From NCBI GenBank assembly GCA_021298605.1, contig JAJTDS010000005.1, positions 1 to 45,656 of the forward strand: 45,656 nucleotides of DNA, in the 5' to 3' direction. Origin of the DNA: Rickettsiales bacterium (lineage in GTDB: Bacteria; Pseudomonadota; Alphaproteobacteria; Rickettsiales; UBA1997). The notes under the pieces are model-generated. The model ran no database searches. It was given only the letters and a program-made list of their open reading frames with translations, and was not told where the DNA came from. Below, in pieces: positions 17,384 through 26,616 of this stretch. A program made the translations under genes and the position numbers. Positions within the stretch are counted from its first letter, which is position 1, and each line of letters opens with the position of its first letter.

Positions 17384-18211
17384 CTACTTTTTAGGCTCCG
17401 CCAATTGGCGGTCAATAATTTTTTTAATTGTCAAGTAATCAACATAACCTTGAGAAACTTCGCCATTAATAAAGAATGTAGGAGCGGATTCTAATTTTAA
17501 AGCCTTTCTTGCTTCAATAAAATTGTTCAGAATTTTTTCTTGCAACTTGCTGTTATTAATGCAAGCGGTAAATCTTTCTGAAGTCATTGAATCTAGTTGA
17601 GCAATTGATTTTAATTTGTCAATAAATTTAGGATCAAAAGCCCAAGATCCTTGAGTTTTAAAAAGCGCCTTTAAAGTTGAATAATATTTTTCAACTGCAT
17701 TACTTGCATTATCTTCAGCCTGACATATTGCAAACATTGATGCAATTAAAGCGGGTTGATTAAGAATGAAATCACGGTGAATAAATACAACCTTACCACT
17801 ATCAATATATTCTGCTTTTAGCTTATCAAAAGCTTCTGTGTGAAAATTGGCACAATGAGGACAAGAAAGAGAAGCATATTCAATTATTGTTATTTTAGCA
17901 TTTTTATCGCCAACGATAAAATCATCAGCTCTGATTTGTAAAATTTTTGACTTGCTAACCTCGTTTATTGCAGAAGAATCAATAGATGCCGATTGATTGT
18001 CTTTATCAATAGCTTGATTGACTTTTTCTTCGCCTTGTGCTTTGATTTCAGCATCTTTGTTTAAAAAATTTTTATCTTCATTTAATTTTTCATTTTGCTG
18101 AAGATCTCTTTTTTTAAGATGATTTTGATAATTTTTGATAACAAAAGCCGTAAAACCAACAAGTAGAATTGCTATTGCTATAGCGATAGTTTTTTTCATA
18201 GAATTTTTCAT
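17384..18211 (-). CDS. DsbA-family thiol-disulfide oxidoreductase, membrane-anchored
   Basis: A 275-residue protein with an N-terminal anchor (residues 7-25), a charged linker rich in Lys/Glu/Asp, and a thioredoxin-fold DsbA domain from about 95. The active site is 'SLSCPHC' (Cys117, Cys120), and 'LESAPTFFINGE' carries the cis-Pro loop. Such proteins introduce or shuffle disulfides in periplasmic proteins. The Cys-rich periplasmic part of VirB6 encoded in this window is a reasonable substrate, though that is inference. It is divergent from the glycosyltransferase gene across a 122-bp AT-rich gap that must hold both promoters; I could not pick convincing boxes. Confidence 0.85.
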   Translation of the reverse strand: MKNSMKKTIAIAIAILLVGFTAFVIKNYQNHLKKRDLQQNEKLNEDKNFLNKDAEIKAQGEEKVNQAIDKDNQSASIDSSAINEVSKSKILQIRADDFIVGDKNAKITIIEYASLSCPHCANFHTEAFDKLKAEYIDSGKVVFIHRDFILNQPALIASMFAICQAEDNASNAVEKYYSTLKALFKTQGSWAFDPKFIDKLKSIAQLDSMTSERFTACINNSKLQEKILNNFIEARKALKLESAPTFFINGEVSQGYVDYLTIKKIIDRQLAEPKK

Positions 18212-18333
18212 TGCAAATAAGCTATTAATTGATTAATTATGTGTTATTGATATCTAAAAAATAATTACCAAAATCAATTTTTGCAAGGTTTTTTTCTTAA
18301 AAATTTTCTTAAAAAAATTATTATAAACAAAAA

Positions 18334-19125
18334 ATGAATAAAATTCCATTATCAGTTTTCATTATTACTAAAAACGAAGCAGACAGAATTGCGACAACCA
18401 TTAAATCTGTAATTAATATCGCCGAAGAAATTATTGTTATTGATTCTGGAAGTACTGACAATACTTGTAAAATATCACAAGAACTTGGAGCAAAAGTATT
18501 CTTCAATCAATGGAATGGATTTGGAGAGCAAAAAGTTTTTGGCGAACAAAAATGTCTTAACCCTTGGATATTAAATATTGATGCAGATGAAGAGGTTTCT
18601 CAAGAGTTAGCGGAAGAAATAAGACAAATAATTATTAATCATCAAAAACAAGATTTAATTGGCTATAAAATTAAAATTGTTAATAAATTTCGCTTTGAAG
18701 AAAAGCCAAACAAGTTTGCTTATTACTACAATCAACTAAGATTATATCAATCGAAATATGCAGGATTCAGCACCAGTGCGGTTCACGATTCAGTTTTACT
18801 AAAAGACAAAACTTCAATTGATAAAATTGGTCAATGTCAAAATATTATTTACCATCAGTCTTTTAGGTCATTTAAGCACTGGATAGAAAAAATCAATTTC
18901 TATTCAGAGTTGCAAGCTATGGATAATTGGAAGAAAGGAAAAAATGTTTCTACGATAAAAATTATAACCTCTCCAATTTTAGCATTTTTTAAAGCATTAA
19001 TAATTAGAAGATATATTTGCTACGGAAGCCAAGGTATAATTTACAGTTTGCTTTTTGCATTTTCAAGATTTGCTAAAATGATAAAAATTCGCGAGCTTTT
19101 TCTTGCTCAGAAAGATAAAAAATAA
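18334..19125 (+). CDS. Family 2 glycosyltransferase, WaaE/KdtX-like
   Basis: A 263-residue GT-A fold transferase. 'PLSVFIITKNEADRIATTI' opens the nucleotide-binding fold, followed by 'EEIIVIDSGSTDNT' and the metal-binding 'NIDADEEVS' (DxD-like). The central 'YYYNQLRLYQSKYAGFSTSAVHDSV' and 'HQSFRSFKHWIEKINFYSE' match the WaaE/KdtX group, which adds sugar to the LPS inner core. With lpxL nearby, a role in LPS synthesis is likely. The exact donor and acceptor cannot be read from sequence. Confidence 0.82.
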   Translation: MNKIPLSVFIITKNEADRIATTIKSVINIAEEIIVIDSGSTDNTCKISQELGAKVFFNQWNGFGEQKVFGEQKCLNPWILNIDADEEVSQELAEEIRQIIINHQKQDLIGYKIKIVNKFRFEEKPNKFAYYYNQLRLYQSKYAGFSTSAVHDSVLLKDKTSIDKIGQCQNIIYHQSFRSFKHWIEKINFYSELQAMDNWKKGKNVSTIKIITSPILAFFKALIIRRYICYGSQGIIYSLLFAFSRFAKMIKIRELFLAQKDKK

Positions 19126-19190
19126 AAAATTCACTAAATTTTTCTTAGCAAAAAAAGAAGTTTAAATAAAAAATAAAACTTATAAATACA

Positions 19191-21362
19191 ATGATTTCTC
19201 ACCTTGATCTCATCAATAAAATTAAATCCTATCATCAAAATATTGATGAATCCTTAATAACAAAAGCATATATTTTTGCAAGAACGGCTCACGGAAACCA
19301 AACAAGGCATTCTGGCGAGCCATATTTCTCACATCCGATTGCCGTCGCTGAAATTGCAATTGAGTTAAAACTAGATCAAAGCTCAATAATAACTGCTCTA
19401 CTTCACGATGTCGTTGAAGATACAGAAATAAGCCTCGAAGAAATTAAGAAAATTTTTGGCGAGGAAATAGCTAATCTTGTTGATGGTGTTACAAAACTTG
19501 GAAAGCTTGAAGTCATTCCTACAAATGAAAAATTTGCTGAAAATTTTCGCAAGCTAACCATTGCAATGTCAAGAGATATTAGAGTTTTGTTAATAAAGTT
19601 AGCTGATCGCTTACACAATATGAGAACTCTTTATTTTGTTCCATCTAAAGAAAAAAAGATAAAAAAATCAAGAGAGAGCCTTGATATATATGCCCCATTA
19701 GCATCAAGAATAGGGTTAAATAAAATTAAAGATGAATTACAGGATTTAGCATTTGAAATAATTGAGCCAGAAGCAAGAAATTATATAATTAATCGACTTG
19801 CAGAATTACAAGAAAAAACCAAAGATTTAACCGACAAAATAATTAATGATTTGAATAATATTTTCAATAAAGAAGAGATAGTTTTTAAAATCAGCGGAAG
19901 ACAGAAACAACCTTACTCCATATGGGAAAAAATGCAAAAAAGAAATATTGGATTTCACAATTTGCACGATATAATGGCATTTAGAATTACCGTTGAAAAT
20001 ATTGCAGATTGCTACAAAGCCCTAGGAATAATTAATTCTAATTATCAAATGATTCCGGGTAGTTTTAAAGATTACATCAGCACCCCAAAAGAAAATGGCT
20101 ACCAATCCTTACACCTAGTTATTCTTGGACCTTTTAACAAAAAAATTGAGATTCAAATCCGCGATAATCAAATGCATGAAATATCTGAATTGGGGGTCGC
20201 GGCTCATTGGCGATACAAAACCGTTGCCCAACATAAAAATCTTAAAAATTCACTAGATAATGAAACCAAGCAATATAGATGGTTAAGAGAATTGGTTGGA
20301 TTATTTGAAAATTCCGAATCAGCAAGTGAAGTGCTAAAAAATCACAAATTAATTCTACATTCCGACCAAATTTTTTGCTTCACCCCAAATGGCGATATCT
20401 TTAACCTTCCAATTAATTCAACTTTAGTGGATTTTGCTTATGCAATACATTCAGAAGTTGGAAACTCTTGCATCTCTGCAAAAGTTAATGGGGTTATCGC
20501 TCCATTAAAACAAAAAATTGAAAATGGCGATCAGATTGAAATCATTACCGCCAAAAATGCTAAACCATCACCTAATTGGCTACAATTTGTCAATACTTCA
20601 AAAGCTAGATATGCAATAAAAAGCTTTATTAAAAATGAGAAATTTAGCGAATATAGTGTTTTGGGGCGAGCAATTATCAATAAATTTTTTATTAATAAAA
20701 ATTTTGAAATTAACGATAAAATTTTAGAAAAAACACTTTCTCACTTTAACAAAAAAACTATCGCCGATCTTTGTTTTAAAATAGCGGAAGGATCAATTCA
20801 TCGCGAAGAAGTTTTGAAAATAGCCTATCCAGAATATATCGAGGAAAGCAAAAAAAACATTAAGAACAATAAAAGCTTTGAAAGAAAAATAAAAGACAGC
20901 TATTCAATACCAATTAATGGCCTAGTTTCGGGCATGGCAATACAATATGCAGGTTGTTGCAAACCAATTCCGGGAGATTCAATAGTTGGAATCATCAACA
21001 CTGGCACAGGAGTAACTATACATTATCAAAATTGTCATAATTTAAAGAGACTTGCCATCAATAAACAAAGGGTTCTTGATGTTTGTTGGAAAGATGAAGA
21101 AGATTTACAAAATCAAATCTATCAAAGCAGAATTAGATTGGTTATTGAAAATAAATCAGGAACAATTGCCGATATAAGTAGCATAGTAGCTAAAAGACAA
21201 GTTAATATTTCAGGCATCACCACCATTAATCGCTCTGCAGATTATCTTGAAATTATGATGGATTTAGAAGTTAAAACAGTCGAGCATCTTGAGACAATTT
21301 TATCTTCTCTTAGAACCTCAAGAAATGTAGTTGAGGTTGAAAGATTAACCAGCAGAAATTAA
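19191..21362 (+). CDS. rsh: Full-length RelA/SpoT (Rsh) (p)ppGpp synthetase/hydrolase
   Basis: Rsh makes and degrades the stringent-response alarmone. All domains of a long Rsh are present in 723 residues. The HD hydrolase has 'HSGEPYFSHP' and 'LLHDVVEDT' (about 40-78). The synthetase has 'GRQKQPYSIWEKM', 'FHNLHDIMAFRI' and 'PKENGYQSLH'. The TGS domain is 'CFTPNGDIFNLP', a zinc-finger-like segment is 'AGCCKPIPGDSIVG' with 'HYQNCHNL', and there is a terminal ACT domain. The motif that is RxKD in bifunctional enzymes reads SFKD here ('PGSFKDYIS'), losing the Arg. The full domain set contrasts with the fragmented spoT genes of Rickettsia. Confidence 0.95.
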   Translation: MISHLDLINKIKSYHQNIDESLITKAYIFARTAHGNQTRHSGEPYFSHPIAVAEIAIELKLDQSSIITALLHDVVEDTEISLEEIKKIFGEEIANLVDGVTKLGKLEVIPTNEKFAENFRKLTIAMSRDIRVLLIKLADRLHNMRTLYFVPSKEKKIKKSRESLDIYAPLASRIGLNKIKDELQDLAFEIIEPEARNYIINRLAELQEKTKDLTDKIINDLNNIFNKEEIVFKISGRQKQPYSIWEKMQKRNIGFHNLHDIMAFRITVENIADCYKALGIINSNYQMIPGSFKDYISTPKENGYQSLHLVILGPFNKKIEIQIRDNQMHEISELGVAAHWRYKTVAQHKNLKNSLDNETKQYRWLRELVGLFENSESASEVLKNHKLILHSDQIFCFTPNGDIFNLPINSTLVDFAYAIHSEVGNSCISAKVNGVIAPLKQKIENGDQIEIITAKNAKPSPNWLQFVNTSKARYAIKSFIKNEKFSEYSVLGRAIINKFFINKNFEINDKILEKTLSHFNKKTIADLCFKIAEGSIHREEVLKIAYPEYIEESKKNIKNNKSFERKIKDSYSIPINGLVSGMAIQYAGCCKPIPGDSIVGIINTGTGVTIHYQNCHNLKRLAINKQRVLDVCWKDEEDLQNQIYQSRIRLVIENKSGTIADISSIVAKRQVNISGITTINRSADYLEIMMDLEVKTVEHLETILSSLRTSRNVVEVERLTSRN

Positions 21363-21385
21363 ATGGTAATTATATATTTATTGCT

Positions 21386-21955
21386 CTAATTAATAATAAT
21401 TAATCGTGTTTTATTTTCTTCTGTTAAAATATTTAATGGAACATTCCACCATATTTGCCAACTCATAGTTGGGTGTATCGACAACTCAACACCAAAATCA
21501 TTAGTTGCATAATATGATACACCACCTTTTTTGCCTTTTTTTTCATTCCATTTTGCATAATCATTCAATTTTAACATTTTGGTGTCCAAATAGAATATTT
21601 GATAAATATGCGACTTACCAAGTTCACAATCTTTATCATAATACGGCACTGCTATTAGTAAATATAAATTTTGATTTAAGAAATTTGTTATCTCTTGTAA
21701 GTTACCCTTAAACCTGCCCAATCTATGACCTGATAAAGTAAGATATTTACTGTCAACTGCACCAGATTTAATCTGTATTTCAACATTATCATTTACCAAA
21801 ATATCGCAACCGATATCGTGTCCATTCCCCTTCCAAACAACCCTTTCACTTTTATTAAAATCACTTCTTATGGCTTTTGCAATAAGCTCTTCAAGTTGCC
21901 AAGTGGCACCTGCCTCCTTGAAATAATTCGTGAAATTTACGCAAATCATTTTCAA
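21386..21955 (-). CDS. PD-(D/E)XK restriction endonuclease-like protein, 5' end probably frameshifted
   Basis: 'GHDIGCDILVNDNVEIQIKSG' spans the nuclease core: the Asp of GCD, then E-x-Q-x-K nine residues on. Further motifs are 'LSGHRLGRFKGN' and 'TMSWQIWWNVPL'. Placed after a methyltransferase, it is best read as the cognate type II restriction enzyme. The 189-codon frame starts at TTG 21955. A better-placed ATG at 21989, two bases after the methyltransferase stop, reads 'MYKLTDRMLQALENDLRKF' but runs to a stop after 33 codons in another frame. A single indel near 21915-21930 would join the two, giving about 200 residues. I could not assign the recognition site. Confidence 0.7.
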   Translation of the reverse strand: MKMICVNFTNYFKEAGATWQLEELIAKAIRSDFNKSERVVWKGNGHDIGCDILVNDNVEIQIKSGAVDSKYLTLSGHRLGRFKGNLQEITNFLNQNLYLLIAVPYYDKDCELGKSHIYQIFYLDTKMLKLNDYAKWNEKKGKKGGVSYYATNDFGVELSIHPTMSWQIWWNVPLNILTEENKTRLIIIN

Positions 21956-21991
21956 GTGCTTGCAACATTCTATCTGTTAATTTATACATAT

Positions 21992-22951
21992 CTAATCTAT
22001 GATGTTAAGCCATTTATTTGCATACTCTACATATTCAGGATTTAATTCTATTCCTAAATACTCTACACCTAAATTTTTAGCTGTAACACACTCTGAACCC
22101 GAGCCAACAAAAGGGATAAGTGTCCTTCCATTGTTGCCATTTATGCGTGATTGCATTAATTTCTTTGTTAATTCCATTGGTTTTTGTGTTGGATGTTGTA
22201 AAATATCGTGTTCTTGGTGTTTTTTAAGTTCACTTGATTTATACAGTGTATTGTTGCAAGTTTTACACATAAAGTGCCTTTCAATTTTACCTGCACCACC
22301 AGCAAGGGCAGGAATTTTAATTACATCACGAGGCAAGGCACCACCTTCATTGACTTTATATAAAGTAGTTTTATTTCCAAACCTTCCCTTTGTGTCTTTT
22401 CTTTCTTTTCCTGCACATTTTAAATAGCTATCTGTATATGGCTCTCTTATTTGGTCTATTTCAAGAGTTGGTCTTTCATTCTGCCATAAACATAAAATAG
22501 ATTCATAAGAGCGTTGCCAAAATGTTGAGGAAGGAGTTGTTTTGTTTGTATAGTGCCAAGCAAGTATTCTTTGTTTTTCAATTGGATATTCAACAGCAAG
22601 CCTTGCAAGAATTTCAGGAAAGCCATAAACATAAATCAAGCCATTATCTGCCAAAACATCAAAACATAAATCAAGCCATTTTTTTGACCACTTAATATAC
22701 TCGCCCATTTCCATTGTATCGTTGTTATTACCAAAATCTTTGCCAATATTATATGGCGGATCGATAATAATAACATCAAATTTGTGGTTTTTATTGAGTT
22801 TTTTTAATTCTTCAATTACATCTCCATTGATAATTTTTGATTGAAACTTTTCTATTGGTGCAATTTTGACTCTTGCCAACTTCCCAACCACTTCACCAAA
22901 GCTCATTTGTTTATCTTGTATTTTTTCAACTCTTATTACTTGTGCGGACAT
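21992..22951 (-). CDS. Beta-class DNA amino-methyltransferase (N6-adenine or N4-cytosine)
   Basis: The catalytic motif 'IIDPPYNIGKDFGNNN' comes before the SAM-binding 'LIPFVGSGSECVTAKNLGVEYLGIELNPEY', so it is of the beta order, and DPPY is of the m6A/m4C type. 'HPTQKPMELTKKLM' is the usual block between them. An insert at about 235-260 has a CxxC pair ('CKTCNNTLYKSSELKKH'), which could bind zinc and help target recognition. The length is 319 residues. Met16 is an alternative start. The gene is 27 bp after a transposase-like ORF and immediately before the nuclease ORF, forming a compact RM cassette. Confidence 0.9.
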   Translation of the reverse strand: MSAQVIRVEKIQDKQMSFGEVVGKLARVKIAPIEKFQSKIINGDVIEELKKLNKNHKFDVIIIDPPYNIGKDFGNNNDTMEMGEYIKWSKKWLDLCFDVLADNGLIYVYGFPEILARLAVEYPIEKQRILAWHYTNKTTPSSTFWQRSYESILCLWQNERPTLEIDQIREPYTDSYLKCAGKERKDTKGRFGNKTTLYKVNEGGALPRDVIKIPALAGGAGKIERHFMCKTCNNTLYKSSELKKHQEHDILQHPTQKPMELTKKLMQSRINGNNGRTLIPFVGSGSECVTAKNLGVEYLGIELNPEYVEYANKWLNIID

Positions 22952-22978
22952 ATTATGCTGAAATTAATTGTTTGTATG

Positions 22979-23638
22979 TTATTTTGTAGTTAATATTTTC
23001 AAGCTGTAAAAATACTCTGCATTTGTTAAATCTTTTGCATTATACTTCTTTGAATATTCATTAAGATATTTATTAATATGTTTCATTGCTTTTGCTTTTT
23101 CAGTATCACGATTTACAAACCCAAGCACTAGTGTTTTTTCTGCTAAACTTTTTTTGTGTGAGTGTTTATTACCTTCCTTGCTATCCAAGTAAGCTTTATC
23201 AATTTCAGCTATACCGTCAAAAGGCAAGTCAAAACTTTCATCTTTGCAAGCTTCTCTTATGCGACTTAGCATAAACCACGCCGTTTTTTGCGTAACTCCG
23301 ATTTCTTTTGCTATATATGTACTTGGAACACCTTTTTTATTTGAGTTTATTAAATAAATAGCCATAAACCATTGCTGTAATGTGATTTTACTATCATCAA
23401 AAATAGTCCCAACTCTTACTGAAAATGTTTTTTTACAATCATAACAACGGTTTCTTTTAAAATCTGCAAATTCGTTAATATGGTTTGAAACACATCTTGG
23501 ACAGTATATTTTTGCTCTTTTGCCATTTTCTTTTTTACCCCACAAAACATCTTTTAAAAAATTATGGCAAATTTCTTCGGAAGCAAAAACTTTAAGGAAA
23601 TCCATAATATTCTTAAATTGTTTCATATAATTTTTCAT
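22979..23638 (-). CDS. IS1595-like transposase, N-terminal half only
   Basis: The 219-residue protein has a Zn-ribbon ('YCPRC' with 'CYDCKKTF', about 45-70) and 'GTIFDDSKITLQQWFMAIY'. A helix-turn-helix-like segment is 'STYIAKEIGVTQKTAWFMLSRIREA', and 'GIAEIDKAYLDSKEGNKHSHK' holds the first catalytic Asp. This is the first half of IS1595/ISXO2 transposases. The second catalytic Asp and the 'HTNSIEGFWS' block are absent, and the tail 'NAEYFYSLKILTTK' is not from the family. It is therefore inactive as a transposase, or a protein with a new role in the RM cassette. The ORF itself is intact and in tandem with the methyltransferase. Confidence 0.7.
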   Translation of the reverse strand: MKNYMKQFKNIMDFLKVFASEEICHNFLKDVLWGKKENGKRAKIYCPRCVSNHINEFADFKRNRCYDCKKTFSVRVGTIFDDSKITLQQWFMAIYLINSNKKGVPSTYIAKEIGVTQKTAWFMLSRIREACKDESFDLPFDGIAEIDKAYLDSKEGNKHSHKKSLAEKTLVLGFVNRDTEKAKAMKHINKYLNEYSKKYNAKDLTNAEYFYSLKILTTK

Positions 23639-23731
23639 AGATATGAATTAGTTATAATATGCAAGTTTTTAAAAGTCAAGAATTTTTAGGGCAAATAAAT
23701 ATATAAATGCCAATTAAATATCTCAAGAAAA

Positions 23732-25114
23732 TTACAATAAATTACTAATTCTTCTTTGGGATTCGCTTTTGCCAATAATTTCAATTACCTCAAAAATACC
23801 TCCAGCAGAAGAGCTAGAACCAGTCAGAGCTATTCTTAATATCGGTGCAAAATCTTTGATTTTTAAATTATATTCTTGACAAAATTTATTAAAATATTCC
23901 TTTATTTGATCGTGAGCCCAATCATCAATGGAATCTACCAATTGTTTTAAGTTATTTAGTAATTGCTGGTTTTTAATTAATAACTCCTGATCTCCTTGAT
24001 TAATCGTAAATTTGCAATTATCAAAATAAGGCTCAACTATTGAAACAAGATCAGTTAATGTCTCGGCCCTTTCTTTGCAAAAATTAATTGCTTTGATAAT
24101 TTTTTGTACCTCTGATTCGCTTATCTGCTTATTAAGGCTAGGCAAAATCAAAGAAAATATTTCATCATTAGAAAGGTTTTTTAAATAATGTTTATTCAAA
24201 AAGTTCAACTTGGCAAAATCAAATCGAGAGGGCGACCTTCCAACCGCTTCAAGATTGAACCAATCTATTGCCTGACTGTCGCTAATAATTTCATCATTTT
24301 GATGAGACCAACCCAATTTTAGCAAATAGTTCCTCATTGCTTGAGGCAAATAACCCATTTCCGCATAATCGGTAACCGCAGTAGCACCGTGTCTTTTTGA
24401 CATTTTTGCCCCGTCATTGCCATAAATTAAAGGAATATGAGCAAATTCTGGCACTTTCCAATTTAAAGCTTGATAAATTATTTTTTGTCGAAAAGCATTA
24501 GTGAGATGATCGTCTCCTCTAATAATATGGGTTATTTTCATATCGTAATCGTCAACTACAACAGCCAACATGTAAGTTGGAGTATTATCTGATCTTAAAA
24601 TTACTAAATCATCAATTTCATTATTACTAACCCTTACCTCGCCTTGAATTAAGTCATTAATAATGGTTTCGCCTTGCAAAGGTGCTTTTATTCTAATAAC
24701 GGGCTTTATTGCGGTTGACTGAGATGGGCTTTTATCTCGCCACTCACTTTTAAAACGAAAAACCTCCCCTCTTTTTTCCGCCTTTTCTCTCATTTCCAAC
24801 AACTCTTCTACACTAGTATAGCAATAATATGCTTGATTATTTTCAAGTAATTTATATGCGACCTCGCGGTGCCTTGCAATATTTTGCGATTGAATAACCG
24901 CCTCGCCATCATAATCAAGACCCAACCATTCAAGACCTTGATAGATTGCTGTAATTGCTAAATCCGTGGATCTCTTTTGATCGGTATCTTCAATTCTTAA
25001 CAAAAATTTACCATTATTTTTTCTAGCAAAAAGATAGTTAAATAATGCTGTTCTAGCACTACCAATATGCAAATATCCAGTTGGCGAAGGAGCAAAACGA
25101 GTAATTATTGACAT
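23732..25114 (-). CDS. gltX: Glutamyl-tRNA synthetase
   Basis: This class I synthetase charges tRNA-Glu (and, in many alphaproteobacteria, tRNA-Gln, later amidated by GatCAB). The signature 'RFAPSPTGYLHIGSARTALFNYLFA' carries HIGH as HIGS (16-19), and KMSKS appears as 'KMSKRHGA'. 'IRGDDHLTNAFRQ' and 'GRSPSRFDFAKLNFLNKHYL' are further family blocks. The length of 460 is normal. Rickettsiales often carry two gltX genes with different tRNA specificity; which one this is cannot be decided here. Confidence 0.95.
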   Translation of the reverse strand: MSIITRFAPSPTGYLHIGSARTALFNYLFARKNNGKFLLRIEDTDQKRSTDLAITAIYQGLEWLGLDYDGEAVIQSQNIARHREVAYKLLENNQAYYCYTSVEELLEMREKAEKRGEVFRFKSEWRDKSPSQSTAIKPVIRIKAPLQGETIINDLIQGEVRVSNNEIDDLVILRSDNTPTYMLAVVVDDYDMKITHIIRGDDHLTNAFRQKIIYQALNWKVPEFAHIPLIYGNDGAKMSKRHGATAVTDYAEMGYLPQAMRNYLLKLGWSHQNDEIISDSQAIDWFNLEAVGRSPSRFDFAKLNFLNKHYLKNLSNDEIFSLILPSLNKQISESEVQKIIKAINFCKERAETLTDLVSIVEPYFDNCKFTINQGDQELLIKNQQLLNNLKQLVDSIDDWAHDQIKEYFNKFCQEYNLKIKDFAPILRIALTGSSSSAGGIFEVIEIIGKSESQRRISNLL

Positions 25115-25280
25115 AACAATTATTTTTTAACGATTTTATGATTTAAATTTAGTTGGGAAAGAATTTTAACTTTCAATTTATTGCCAACATTATTTTGATT
25201 AGCTTTTCTGTCTATTTCTCAATTTTTAAACACTCTTCATAACTAAGGGCATTTTTTTGCGAGACCTATTTTATTGACTA

Positions 25281-25297
25281 AAATCGCTCTGCGATTT
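25281..25297 (-). terminator. Hairpin downstream of icd
   Basis: AAATCGC (25281-25287) and GCGATTT (25291-25297) form a perfect 7-bp stem with a 3-nt loop, about 22 bp past the icd stop on minus. Only a short T run follows, so termination is likely but not certain. The rest of the 204-bp gap shows no gene. Confidence 0.5.
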
Positions 25298-25318
25298 ATT
25301 TTCTAGATTATCCACTAT

Positions 25319-26548
25319 TTATATTTTTAAAGATTTTTGTAAATTGTTATTAATTTCATTAAGAAATTCTTCTGTATAGAGATAGTCTTTGCCATGCTTA
25401 ACATCTTCACCATTAATACAAACGGCAAGATCTTTTGTCATTTTCCCAGATTCAACTGTTTCGATACAAACTCTTTCAAGAACATTGCAAAAATCACCAA
25501 GATCTTGATTATTATCAAGCTTTGCACGAAAAGACAGACCACGAGTCCAAGCAAATATTGAAGCAATTGGATTAGTAGAGGTTGACTTCCCAGCTTGATG
25601 CTGACGAAAATGCCTTGTAACAGTTCCGTGAGCCGCCTCTGCCTCCATTATGTTACCATCAGGGGTAATTAAAACTGAAGTCATTAAGCCTAACGAACCA
25701 AAACCTTGAGCCACTGAATCAGATTGAACATCGCCATCATAATTTTTGCAAGCCCAAACAAAGCTTCCACTCCATTTTAAGGCAGAAGCAACCATATCAT
25801 CAATCAAACGATGTTCATATACTATGCCTTGAGAGGTAAATTTCTCCTTAAATTCGCTATCATAAATTTGTTGAAAAATTTCTTTAAAGCGATTATCATA
25901 TTTTTTAAGAATCGTGTTTTTTGTTGACAAATAAAGAGGCCATCTTTTTTGCAAAGCCAAATTAAAACAAGAATAAGCAAAACCTTTAATTGATTCATCG
26001 ACATTATACATTGCCATTGCAACCCCAGAACCATCAAACTTAAACACCTCTTTTTCAATAATTGAACCATCATCTCCTGTAAATTTTACGGTTAATTTTC
26101 CAGGCCCGGGAATTACAAAATCAGTGGCCTTATATTGGTCGCCAAAAGCATGTCTCCCAACAATAATTGGAGACTTCCAATTGCTAACCAAGCGAGGAAC
26201 ATTTTTGCAAACTATTGGCTCACGGAACACCGTTCCATCAAGAATATTTCTAATTGTTCCATTTGGTGACTTCCAAATCTCTTTTAAACCAAATTCTTTT
26301 TTTCTTGCTTCATCGGCAGTTATAGTTGCACATTTTATGCCAACTTTATATTTTTTTATAGCATTTGCACTATCAATCGTAATCTGATCGTTGGTTTTAT
26401 CCCTATTGGAAATACTTAGATCGTAATATTTTATATCAAGATCAAGATAAGGCAAAATTAGCTTTTCTTTAATAAAATGCCAAATTATTCTGGTCATTTC
26501 ATCGCCATCCAACTCAACCACTGGGTTTTTTATCGAAATTTTATTCAT
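25319..26548 (-). CDS. icd: NADP-dependent isocitrate dehydrogenase (eukaryote-like type)
   Basis: A TCA-cycle enzyme oxidising isocitrate to 2-oxoglutarate. The 409-residue sequence is of the homodimeric type shared by alphaproteobacteria and mitochondria. It has '[13 protein letters not shown]', '[20 protein letters not shown]', '[16 protein letters not shown]', '[28 protein letters not shown]', '[10 protein letters not shown]' and '[18 protein letters not shown]'. These provide the isocitrate Ser/Asn/Arg cluster, the metal Asp residues and the NADP-binding His/Arg. It stands alone between gltX and the znuB-dgt pair. Confidence 0.95.
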   Translation of the reverse strand: MNKISIKNPVVELDGDEMTRIIWHFIKEKLILPYLDLDIKYYDLSISNRDKTNDQITIDSANAIKKYKVGIKCATITADEARKKEFGLKEIWKSPNGTIRNILDGTVFREPIVCKNVPRLVSNWKSPIIVGRHAFGDQYKATDFVIPGPGKLTVKFTGDDGSIIEKEVFKFDGSGVAMAMYNVDESIKGFAYSCFNLALQKRWPLYLSTKNTILKKYDNRFKEIFQQIYDSEFKEKFTSQGIVYEHRLIDDMVASALKWSGSFVWACKNYDGDVQSDSVAQGFGSLGLMTSVLITPDGNIMEAEAAHGTVTRHFRQHQAGKSTSTNPIASIFAWTRGLSFRAKLDNNQDLGDFCNVLERVCIETVESGKMTKDLAVCINGEDVKHGKDYLYTEEFLNEINNNLQKSLKI

Positions 26549-26616
26549 AAATTGTTCCTTATATTGATAATAAAAAGCTTAGGGTAAAAACTTGTTTTGA
26601 ATTTTGATATTTTGTA

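Noticed and set aside
21992-22951. Cell-cycle methylase CcrM
   Set aside because: It has DPPYN and the beta motif order, but it contains a CxxC insert, lacks the recognisable CcrM C-terminal domain and sits next to a nuclease gene, so an RM methylase fits better.
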